Shown: positions 1 to 6,186 of the stretch, one piece after another
Layout: each line of letters begins with the position of its first letter
Numbering within the stretch: the first letter of the stretch is position 1
Assembly: GCA_001801575.1 (NCBI GenBank)
Contig: MGYC01000013.1
Coordinates: 1-63,786, forward strand
Direction: 5' to 3'
DNA length: 63,786 nucleotides
Origin: Gammaproteobacteria bacterium RIFCSPHIGHO2_12_FULL_41_20
GTDB lineage: Bacteria; Pseudomonadota; Gammaproteobacteria; DSM-16500
Translations under genes and position numbers: made by a program
The notes under the pieces: model-generated
Database searches by the model: none
What the model was told of the DNA's origin: nothing
Seen by the model: only the letters and a program-made list of their open reading frames with translations

Positions 1-48
1 ATGGGCATTAAAGCAAGTGCGCGAAGCCATCATACCGAACATAGAAAA
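1..48. repeat. 48-bp sequence identical to the other end of the window
   Basis: Bases 1-48 are identical to 63739-63786. Both copies sit at the same codon phase inside F-box-family reading frames. This is either assembly overlap of a circularised contig or a stretch shared by two paralogues. Confidence 0.97.
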
Positions 49-811
49 TGGGGAAGCCCACGCGCAAGCACAATTTCAAGCCCAGTTTCCCAGCTGTCCG
101 TGGCCATCCACGCCGAATATGAGTGAAGCAGCGCTCTATGACGATAGAAATAGAAAACAGATCGAACAGCTTATTGCCCAGTTAAAGATTATTGTTGAGA
201 AGATAAATGCTGATCCTTGTACGAATGGTCAAGCTACGTCGGATGAAACAAGACAAGCAGTTGCAGAACTACGCAAGATCTTTGCACCCAAGGAAGGGGA
301 AGTCATCGAAACAGGATTGCATTTTCCGTTAGGTATTATGCATGAAATACTCAAGGTATATGATGCTCAATGGAACCCATGGAGTGGTGCGCAGTTATCT
401 TTCTATTCAGGCGAAGTTATAGGGGCAACAGAATCGGCATTAACAGCGGTGGATGGCCAGTGTTGCAAGCACGGGTTAGTCAATCTCAATATGGATAGAG
501 GTCCTGATCGACGAGATGGTTTGTTCTGTCGCCATCCGAAAGGTATTCCGCAGACATTATCCCCTTTTAGTGGGAAGTTAGGCGTCGCTGCGTTCGTGGA
601 TCCCTATAGTGGTTGGTCTGTCTGTCTTTCTTCCTCTCCGGGGCTTTTTGATTGCTACGCTACATGCTGGCTGGGGGTTGGGGGGTGTTGGTGCGTGGTG
701 CGGTCTGTTGGAAAAATTATGTCGAGCAAAAACAGCGAGCTTGTCAGACTTATGCCGCAGCCGCAGCAACACACCCCGAAACGGCGTGTGAGCAGCTGTA
801 CACTTCTTTAA
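2..811 (+). pseudogene. 3' part of an F-box-family gene, probably frameshifted
   Basis: This reading frame is open from the window edge (starting W-A-L-K-Q-V) to a stop at 811, so the gene begins outside the window or at its other end. The first 190 or so residues read as a soluble, helix-rich protein, with phrases such as MHEILKVYDAQW that resemble the middle of large F-box-like proteins of Legionellales. After about position 580 the frame turns into Cys/Ser/Gly-rich text. The +1 frame, open from 582 to 791, gives a more protein-like Gly-rich tail followed by LLEKLCRAKTASLSDLC. I infer a frameshift between about 570 and 610, from a mutation or an assembly error. Function is not known. If joined to the 63404 gene it would be one F-box protein of about 380 to 390 residues. 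Confidence 0.6.
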
Positions 812-826
812 CGCGTTGAAATAATG

Positions 827-852
827 CAACCGCATATTTTGTGCTGCGGTTG
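827..852 (+). terminator. hairpin downstream of the F-box-family gene
   Basis: The stem caaccgca / tgcggttg has a 10-base loop and lies about 15 to 35 bases after the two possible stop codons. There is no T-tract, because the insertion sequence begins at 851 and may have replaced it. Confidence 0.3.
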
Positions 853-914
853 ACCCTACCCCGTTTCAATAGACACTTAATTTGTTAAACTTTCGAAAAC
901 AAAGAGGTGTTGAA

Positions 915-1232
915 ATGGCAAGGCAGATCAAAAAATACACAAAAGAATTTAGAGAAGAAGCAGTCAATTTAGCATTAAAATCTCCGACTGTTAGCCAAGC
1001 TGCAATCAGTCTAGGTATCCCGCCTGGTACCTTATATTCTTGGGTTGAACAAATAAAAGGTCATCCAGTTACGAAGAATCAATCAGTCCAATCCAATGCT
1101 AATGCTGCTGAAATTGATATAGCAAAATTAATAGAAGAAAACCGCCGGTTACACAAAGAAAATAGCGTGCTAAAAGAGGAGAAAGAAATCTTAAAAAAGG
1201 CGGCTCAATACTTCGCTCAACACCAGAAGTGA
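915..1232 (+). CDS. IS3-family transposase OrfA (helix-turn-helix subunit)
   Basis: The start is the ATG at 915, preceded by agaggtgttga and giving MARQIKKYTKEFREEAV, a typical IS3 OrfA N-terminus. Residues about 5-60 form the helix-turn-helix that binds the element ends. Residues about 75-100 are a leucine zipper-like coiled coil (ENRRLHKENSVLKEEKEILKK). Near the 3' end, TTAAAAAAGG at 1191-1200 places A AAA AAG in the zero frame. This is the usual signal for -1 frameshifting, which would yield the OrfAB fusion transposase. OrfA alone usually acts as a regulator of transposition. Confidence 0.9.
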   Translation: MARQIKKYTKEFREEAVNLALKSPTVSQAAISLGIPPGTLYSWVEQIKGHPVTKNQSVQSNANAAEIDIAKLIEENRRLHKENSVLKEEKEILKKAAQYFAQHQK

Positions 1233-2095
1233 AGTATTGTTTTATTAAAACTAATCAAACTCATTTTAGTATTCAAAGGATGTGCACAATGTTTTCAATA
1301 GAACGTAGCGGTTATTATGCTTGGCTGAAAAGAAAGCCAAGTAAGCGTGACCAAGCAAATGACGTGTTAGATAAAAAAATAATTCAATTATTTAATGATC
1401 ATAAAAGTAGATGTGGCTCACCAAGAATAATGAAAGATTTGCATGAATCAGGAGAATTATGCAGTAAAAATAGAGTTGCCAAGCGAATGAAGAGTCTTAA
1501 TTTGTATGCCAAACCAAAAAGGAAATTTAAGATTACAACAGACTCAAAACACAATCTACCGGTTGCAGATAATTTGCTAAATAGAGATTTTAGTGCAAGC
1601 GCTCCTAATCAAAAATATGTTGGTGATATTACTTATATTTGGACGTCTGAAGGGTGGATGTACCTGGCAGTTGTAATTGATCTTTATTCAAGGGCAGTGA
1701 TTGGTTGGTCAATCCAAGCGACTATGACGCGGCAATTAGTATGTGATGCGTTGATGATGGCTTTATGGCGGCGTGGATTTCCAAGGGATGTTCTTTTTCA
1801 TTCCGATAGAGGTTCGCAGTATTGTTCCGCTGATTATCAAAAAATGCTGAAGCAACATGGTTTTATTTGCAGCATGAGTCGCAAAGGTAACTGTTGGGAT
1901 AATAGCGTTGCTGAAAGTTTTTTCAATAGTTTAAAAACAGAATTAATTTATACTGAAACTTATGCTACACGTGAAATAGCTAAGCAAAGTATTTTTAATT
2001 ATATTGAAACATACTATAATCGTGTGCGTCGGCATTCCTATATTGGATTTATCTCGCCAGTTAAATTTGAAGCGCAATATAAATTAGTCCGATAA
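1229..2095 (+). CDS. IS3-family transposase OrfB (DDE integrase core)
   Basis: OrfB is 288 residues, with an IS150-type HTH_21 region in the first 90 residues followed by an rve-type integrase core. The catalytic acidic residues are visible in VGDITYI, FHSDRGSQY and NSVAESFFNSLK, so the enzyme looks active. The GTG at 1229 overlaps the orfA stop, but the frame stays open upstream to the slippery site at 1191-1199. The functional product is therefore more likely an OrfAB fusion made by -1 frameshifting than a separately initiated OrfB. Confidence 0.92.
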   Translation: MKYCFIKTNQTHFSIQRMCTMFSIERSGYYAWLKRKPSKRDQANDVLDKKIIQLFNDHKSRCGSPRIMKDLHESGELCSKNRVAKRMKSLNLYAKPKRKFKITTDSKHNLPVADNLLNRDFSASAPNQKYVGDITYIWTSEGWMYLAVVIDLYSRAVIGWSIQATMTRQLVCDALMMALWRRGFPRDVLFHSDRGSQYCSADYQKMLKQHGFICSMSRKGNCWDNSVAESFFNSLKTELIYTETYATREIAKQSIFNYIETYYNRVRRHSYIGFISPVKFEAQYKLVR

Positions 2096-2101
2096 CAGTG
2101 T

Positions 2102-2431
2102 CTAAAAAAACGGGGCAGGATCAATGGCTTCAAAACTGTTTTCCGCTGCTAATTTTGCAGATCGTTTTTCAATTTGTTTATTTAAGCCGGGGTCAACTTT
2201 ATTAGCGAGTAACTTTCTTGCCTTATCACGTGCTTCGATTGCTTCACCTAAACCGATGTCTGGATAAATGCCAATAGATAAAAGCTTTTCTTTTCCGAGG
2301 AAGCGATATTTGAAACGCCAGCATTTCGCCCCGTTAGTTTTAACAAGCATGTATAGGCCTCGCTCTGCTGGAATCTTATAATCCTTATCGCGAGGTTTGG
2401 CGGTGCGGAATTTGACATCTTTTACTGCCAT
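2102..2431 (-). pseudogene. P4-type tyrosine integrase, N-terminal fragment cut by the IS
   Basis: The first 100 or so residues (MAVKDVKFRTAKPRDKDYKI...LYMLVKTNGAKCWRFKYRF...LSIGIYPDIGLGEAIEARDKAR) match the DUF4102 arm-binding domain of P4-like integrases. The catalytic R-H-R-Y domain is missing: the frame runs into the IS end at about 2124 and stops at 2102. The gene starts 165 bp from the 3' end of ssrA and reads away from it, the usual arrangement for an island integrated at a tRNA or tmRNA. An aaggag ribosome site lies 10 bases before the ATG at 2431. The protein cannot be functional as a recombinase. Confidence 0.88.
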
Positions 2432-2433
2432 CT

Positions 2434-2481
2434 GGGGGTATCTCCTTCTAGGGGTATCGGGGTACCCCCGTTTATACCCCC
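2434..2481 (-). repeat. GGGGGTA repeats upstream of the integrase fragment
   Basis: In about 48 bp there are several copies of GGGGGTA or its complement, some back to back as ggggtacccc. Direct and inverted short repeats just ahead of a P4-type integrase are candidates for arm-type binding sites of the integrase or its excisionase. The assignment rests on position only. Confidence 0.4.
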
Positions 2482-2534
2482 ATTTTAGGCTGGATGTTGG
2501 GGATATTCGTTAGACGTTGCGGGAAGAAGAATAA

Positions 2535-2564
2535 ATAAAAAAGGCCTTTATTTCAAGGCCTTTT
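2535..2564 (-). terminator. Rho-independent terminator of ssrA
   Basis: On the minus strand, aaaaggcctt-gaaa-taaaggcctttttt forms a stem with a T-run, about 32 bases past the encoded CCA end of the tmRNA. Confidence 0.75.
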
Positions 2565-2595
2565 AGATGTTTTTGGATGTTCTAGGAACTGAATT

Positions 2596-3009
2596 TGGTG
2601 GAGGCGGCGGGAATTGAACCCGCGTCCGCAAGTCCTCTACATACGGGTCTACATGTTTAGCCGCTCTTCTCGTTTAACTATCCTTTCTCCGAACGGCAGG
2701 AGAAAAGGTTAGCGAGCTCTACTGCTTTAGTCATTCAGTTTCGAGCAAACTGTCCAACGAGCTTGTATGGTATGACTGCTCCGTATGCACTTGCGTGAAT
2801 ACCCGATCGTACAAGCACGATCGGTGAACAGGCTGTTGCTGCTTTAGTTAGGCAGCAACTGCAAGCTCTTCGCCTGCAGCATAAACAGCGTCGTTGCTAA
2901 ATTTACGTTTGGCAACTATTTGTTTGGTAACCTATTTTTACGAGGTTGAGTTACCGTCCTCGACATGCACCTTATGCTTCGCAACCCACGTCGAAACCAA
3001 GTCGCCCCC
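2596..3009 (-). ncRNA. ssrA: transfer-messenger RNA (tmRNA)
   Basis: The 5' end (gggggcgacttggtttcgac) and 3' end (gcgggttcaattcccgccgc then ctccacca) form the tRNA-Ala-like domain: a 7-bp acceptor stem with one G-U, a TPsiC arm, and an encoded CCA. The resume codon GCC follows aatagtt at 2913. The tag frame runs 2913-2851 with stop TAA at 2850-2848 and encodes 21 residues, beginning AKRKFSND and ending GEELAVAA. The C-terminal AA is the expected ClpXP degron. The RNA acts with SmpB, encoded 0.9 kb upstream, to rescue stalled ribosomes. Its 3' end is the apparent attachment site of the neighbouring island. Confidence 0.96.
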
Positions 3010-3039
3010 ATTTATAAGTATATCCTAAGTGATGTAATT

Positions 3040-3876
3040 TTAGTCATCTAACTCTTGAATAGCAAGAGTTTTTACTGCCTCTATAGCCAGTGAAATACTA
3101 TCTTGAATAGTGGCATTAACTTTCTTTTCTGGTTGGTCAAATTGCTCAACGGTGGCAATGATGGCCATAATTGCCCCAGCTAAAACGCGGTGATGAGCTT
3201 TGCCTTGCAAAGATAGTTGATGGTTATATAGCTGGCTTTGAATAAATAAGGCCGCGGTTTCCATTTCGGTAGCTAGTACGCCGCAGTTAGTTAATAATTC
3301 TATGTAAGCATCATTTTCTTTGTGGCGTGGCCCAGCGCTGAACTCTCTTGCATATAATGAGCTCTTGCAATGCACCACTCCCGTGTGCAAGCGCTCTATA
3401 AAATCCAGTTTTTCAGCAGCCAACAAAACCGCAGAGGTGTATTCAAGAGAGGCAATGGCAGGTACCTCGAGCGGAGCATAATGCACTGTGGTATTTTCAT
3501 CACGTACGGAAGCTTGCACATTAACGAAGTCACCCACTTTTACAGCTGACTGTAATGAACCGGCAGTACCAATGCGTAAGAATCGTTTGGCGCCTAAGTG
3601 AAATAGCTCATGTAAAATAATTTCCATACTAGGACAGCCCATACCGCTTGCCACTGTAGCCACAGCAATTTTTTCACCTTGGCAGGTAATAGTGCCAAGA
3701 TAAAGATTGTGAGCACGCGGGTGAGATTTTACGGTCACATTATTAAAGTGTTTCGCAATTTCTTGTGCTCGCCCATCAGAACCAGGTAGCAGTATATAGC
3801 GGCCAATGCCATGATTACCGCTTAAATCATGGGGTGTGGCGTTGAGATGATGAGGGGTAAAGAGATGTTTTGCCAT
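3040..3876 (-). CDS. uridine/purine nucleoside phosphorylase family protein
   Basis: The protein is 278 residues of the PNP/UDP family, which cleaves nucleosides with phosphate to a free base and ribose 1-phosphate. Visible family features are the N-terminal phosphate loop (ILLPGSDGRAQEIAKHF), GMGCPSMEIILHEL, the conserved RIGTAGSL segment, and the ribose-contacting EMETAALF motif near residue 205. The last two are shared with uridine phosphorylase (Udp), which I think is the closer match, but substrate cannot be read safely from the sequence. It lies 12 bp behind smpB on the same strand and is probably co-transcribed. Confidence 0.85.
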   Translation of the reverse strand: MAKHLFTPHHLNATPHDLSGNHGIGRYILLPGSDGRAQEIAKHFNNVTVKSHPRAHNLYLGTITCQGEKIAVATVASGMGCPSMEIILHELFHLGAKRFLRIGTAGSLQSAVKVGDFVNVQASVRDENTTVHYAPLEVPAIASLEYTSAVLLAAEKLDFIERLHTGVVHCKSSLYAREFSAGPRHKENDAYIELLTNCGVLATEMETAALFIQSQLYNHQLSLQGKAHHRVLAGAIMAIIATVEQFDQPEKKVNATIQDSISLAIEAVKTLAIQELDD

Positions 3877-3888
3877 GATAATTATTCT

Positions 3889-4356
3889 CTAATGATGTTT
3901 TAAAAGGCGTTGTTTTTGTCGTTTCCAATCTTTTTCTTTATCAGCCGCTCGTTTGTCGTGTAATTTTTTCCCTTTTGCTAAGCCGATATCTAATTTAATG
4001 CGATTATGTTTCCAATGTAAATTTAATGGAATTAAAGAATAGCCTTTTCGTTCTACGCTGCCAATGAGTTTACGTAATTCACTATAATGCAATAATAGTT
4101 TTCTTGTGCGTTGTGGATCAGCAGTAATATGTGTTGATACAGTAGAAAGTGGGGTAATTAATGCTCCTATGAGCCAAGCTTCGCCATTTTTTAAAATAAT
4201 ATAACCTTGATCCAGCTGTACTCGTCCTGCGCGCAGGCTTTTGACTTCCCAACCTTCGAGTGCTAACCCTGCTTCAAATCGGTCTTCGATAAAGTAATCG
4301 TGCGAGGCCTTACGATTGACAGCAATAGTGGTGTTTGTGCTTGGCGTTTTTTTCAT
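3889..4356 (-). CDS. smpB: SsrA-binding protein SmpB
   Basis: SmpB binds the tRNA-like domain of tmRNA and delivers it to stalled ribosomes. The 155-residue sequence has the OB-fold core ([51 protein letters not shown]) and the basic C-terminal tail ([22 protein letters not shown]), which becomes helical in the mRNA channel. Length is normal. Proximity to ssrA is the common arrangement. The ATG at 4356 has no visible ribosome site, and a TATACT hexamer ends only six bases upstream, which suggests a leaderless message. Confidence 0.96.
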   Translation of the reverse strand: MKKTPSTNTTIAVNRKASHDYFIEDRFEAGLALEGWEVKSLRAGRVQLDQGYIILKNGEAWLIGALITPLSTVSTHITADPQRTRKLLLHYSELRKLIGSVERKGYSLIPLNLHWKHNRIKLDIGLAKGKKLHDKRAADKEKDWKRQKQRLLKHH

Positions 4357-4362
4357 GCCGCG

Positions 4363-4390
4363 AGTATAGCATTAGTTATGGCTATTTTGC
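4363..4390 (-). promoter_or_regulatory. candidate promoter of smpB (leaderless)
   Basis: A perfect TATACT -10 hexamer (complement of 4363-4368) lies six bases before the smpB ATG, so transcription would start at or next to the A of the start codon. A weak -35 (tgcaaa) is about 16 bases further upstream. Confidence 0.45.
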
Positions 4391-4450
4391 AGGAGTTTTA
4401 GTTGTTAATAGAAGTAGAATTAAGTATCATTTTTTTATTTGGAAACGACA

Positions 4451-4888
4451 ATGACTACTATAAAAAAAAATACCATTGTTCCATATACTTCTCGGCAAAT
4501 GTTTGAGCTGGTTAATAATATTGAAGAATATCCACGGTTTCTACCTTGGTGCCATCATAGTCAAATTATTAGCCGCCAAGAAAGCGAAGTGGTGGCGTCG
4601 CTGGAAGTAGAATGGAAGGGGCTACGTAAGCAAATGACAACACGTAACCGTTTATTTCCTTATGATCGTATGGAAATAGACTTAGTTAGTGGCCCTATGC
4701 AAAAACTCGATGGCATCTGGGTTTTTCACTCGCTGGATGAAAATGCATGTAAAATTAGTTTAGATTTAGAGTTTGAATTTGGTGGTCGTTTTATTGATGT
4801 GTTTTTTCAACCAGTTTTTCATCATATTGCAAATACTCTAGTAGAGGCTTTTTGTAAGCGCGCAGTTGAATTATATGGCCAATCTTGA
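4451..4888 (+). CDS. ratA: RatA-like START/polyketide cyclase-type protein
   Basis: This is a 145-residue single-domain START-fold protein (coenzyme Q-binding COQ10 family). Characteristic text is VPYTSRQMFELVNNIEEYPRFLPWC, then LEVEWKGLRKQMTTRNRL, and a C-terminal helix FHHIANTLVEAFCKRAVELYG. In E. coli RatA affects ribosome subunit joining; the family is also linked to ubiquinone. I chose the ATG at 4451 over the TTG at 4439 because it gives the usual short N-terminus. It is divergent from smpB and overlaps rnfH, the order seen in many gammaproteobacteria (smpB, ratA, ratB). Confidence 0.9.
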   Translation: MTTIKKNTIVPYTSRQMFELVNNIEEYPRFLPWCHHSQIISRQESEVVASLEVEWKGLRKQMTTRNRLFPYDRMEIDLVSGPMQKLDGIWVFHSLDENACKISLDLEFEFGGRFIDVFFQPVFHHIANTLVEAFCKRAVELYGQS

Positions 4889-5189
4889 GTTGCTGGTGAT
4901 TGAAGTGGCTTATGCATTACCAGATAGCCAGAAGGTTATATTGCTGACGGTGGTTTCTGGCGCCACTATTGCAGAAGCTATCCAACTTTCTGGAATACTT
5001 ACTATCTTTCCTGAAATTGATTTAGCTAAGCAACGAGTGGGCGTATTTGGTAAGTTAAAAAAACTCACCGATCTTGTTGAGGCAGGCGATAGAATAGAAA
5101 TATACCGTCCTTTGGTAATAGAGCCAAAGGAAGCGCGGCGCTTAAGAGTTATGCAGAAAAAAAACGCGGGATCTAGGAATTCCCGCTAA
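4875..5189 (+). CDS. rnfH: RnfH/RatB family ubiquitin-like protein (UPF0125)
   Basis: This small beta-grasp protein of about 104 residues has VEVAYA-type text (LLVIEVAYALPDSQKVILLTV), a central GVFGKLKKLTDLVEAGDRIEIYRPL block and a basic tail, as in the RnfH/RatB family. Its role is not firmly known; it is usually paired with ratA. The ATG at 4875 overlaps the ratA 3' end by 14 bases, so the two are probably translationally coupled. Its last codons (N-S-R-stop) run into the left arm of the palindrome at 5182. Confidence 0.88.
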   Translation: MANLELLVIEVAYALPDSQKVILLTVVSGATIAEAIQLSGILTIFPEIDLAKQRVGVFGKLKKLTDLVEAGDRIEIYRPLVIEPKEARRLRVMQKKNAGSRNSR

Positions 5190-5333
5190 ATAAAGGATGG
5201 CAAGCGGATAAGGTAGGTATAATGCACAATGGCTTCCCCGCTAAAAGCATGCGGAGACAGGCTGCTTCCAGCCTCCTGTACTTTATTTGTGCGTTATACC
5301 TACCTATCCGCTTGCCATCCTTTATTTAGCGGG
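5182..5333. repeat. 152-bp palindromic element with 47-bp arms
   Basis: The left arm begins cccgctaaataaaggatggc at 5182 and the right arm is its reverse complement, ending at 5333. Across about 47 bp they differ by one indel and one substitution. The 58-base centre holds a smaller stem (ggctgcttccagcc). The element lies between convergent rnfH and bamE and provides the stop codons of both. It is much longer than an intrinsic terminator, so a MITE-like insertion is more likely, though it may also terminate in both directions. Confidence 0.9.
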
Positions 5334-5629
5334 TATATATCGATTAACCCATCATTGCGAAATGTAAGGATAAGGCGTTGTTCTTGACGTTGTTCATAGC
5401 CACGTTGCATTGTATAAATATAATCAATTTGGTTAGGGCTAAACGTATTAATGAGCACGGGATTTCCCATAAGTGCTTTTACCTGTGATGTGCTCATTCC
5501 CTTATGTAATTGCTTAGTCATTGTGGGGTTAATAATATTACCTTGCTCTATGTTCATTTTATGCACGCGAACTAGGGCGCAACTAGTAAGTAACATGCTT
5601 AATAAAAAGATAATCACTATTCTTGGCAT
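5300..5629 (-). CDS. bamE: outer membrane assembly lipoprotein BamE (SmpA/OmlA)
   Basis: BamE is a small lipoprotein of the BAM complex that inserts beta-barrel proteins into the outer membrane. The signal peptide ends in lipobox LLTSC with Cys17 as the lipidated residue. The family core is QLHKGMSTSQVKALMGNPVL and DYIYTMQRGYEQRQEQRLILTFRNDGLI. The final residues PLNKGWQADR are encoded by the right arm of the palindromic element at 5182-5333 and look like an acquired C-terminal extension. bamE is divergent from fur, an arrangement common in gammaproteobacteria. Confidence 0.93.
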   Translation of the reverse strand: MPRIVIIFLLSMLLTSCALVRVHKMNIEQGNIINPTMTKQLHKGMSTSQVKALMGNPVLINTFSPNQIDYIYTMQRGYEQRQEQRLILTFRNDGLIDIYPLNKGWQADR

Positions 5630-5749
5630 ATTGGAATCCTATAATAATTTTAAGAGTTACCCAGAGTAACGTTTACGATAATTTTTATTCACAGGCAGTA
5701 TTTTGCTATAGTTGGCATAAAAAGCAATCACTGCATGGAGGCAATCGCG

Positions 5750-6166
5750 TTGGCTAACTTAGATTTGAAAAAAGTCGGGCTCAAGGTGACTTTACCACGA
5801 TTAAAGATTTTACAAATTTTAGAAAATGCCAAAGAACATCATTTAAGCGCTGAAGATGTATATCGTATCTTGTTAGATTCTGGCGAAGAAATTGCGCTAG
5901 CTACTGTATATCGCGTATTAACACAATTTCAAGAAGCAGGCCTAATTGTCCGGCATCATTTCGAGGGCGAACATTCTGTTTATGAATTAAATCATGGCAT
6001 GCATCATGATCATCTGGTTTGTGTTAAATGTGGGCGGGTGGAAGAATTTGTTGATGAAGAAATTGAGCGTCGCCAAGAGCAAATTGCCAAGCAAGCAGGT
6101 TTTGCTATTACTGATCATAGTTTAAATATTTATGGTATTTGTGCGCAGTGCCATAAGAAAGGCTAG
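5750..6166 (+). CDS. fur: ferric uptake regulator Fur
   Basis: Fur is an iron-responsive dimeric repressor. It has an N-terminal winged helix (KKVGLKVTLPRLKILQILE, then TVYRVLTQFQEAGLI) and a C-terminal metal-binding and dimer domain with HHDHLVCVKCGRVEEF and a second CxxC (CAQC). I prefer the TTG at 5750 (MANLDLKKVGLK) because ggagg at 5737-5741 sits eight bases before it. The ATG at 5735 overlaps that same ribosome site and would have none of its own, while giving a five-residue extension. The gene is monocistronic, with recN convergent. Confidence 0.95.
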   Translation: MANLDLKKVGLKVTLPRLKILQILENAKEHHLSAEDVYRILLDSGEEIALATVYRVLTQFQEAGLIVRHHFEGEHSVYELNHGMHHDHLVCVKCGRVEEFVDEEIERRQEQIAKQAGFAITDHSLNIYGICAQCHKKG

Positions 6167-6186
6167 AGGCCGCTAATAGGGTAAGC

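Larger units (their letters stand above)
851..2123 (+). mobile_element. IS3-family insertion sequence, apparently intact
   Basis: The element is about 1273 bp. It starts TGACCCTACCCCGTTT and ends, read on the minus strand, TGATCCTGCCCCGTTT, each followed a few bases later by TAGACACT; these imperfect inverted repeats have the TG...CA tips usual for IS3 elements. It carries overlapping orfA and orfB with an A6G slippery site and an intact DDE triad. The flanks (gcggt on the left, atggc on the right) show no target-site duplication. The right end interrupts an integrase gene, and the left flank is not the rest of that integrase, so the element probably took part in a deletion or recombination after it inserted. 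Confidence 0.9.

Noticed and set aside
578-835. 85-codon open frame on the minus strand
   Set aside because: It is opposite the Gly-rich tail of the F-box-family gene; its Arg/Pro-rich text reflects the G-rich complement.
851-2123. Target-site duplication around the IS
   Set aside because: The flanks gcggt and atggc share no 3 to 5 bp repeat at the ends I can define.
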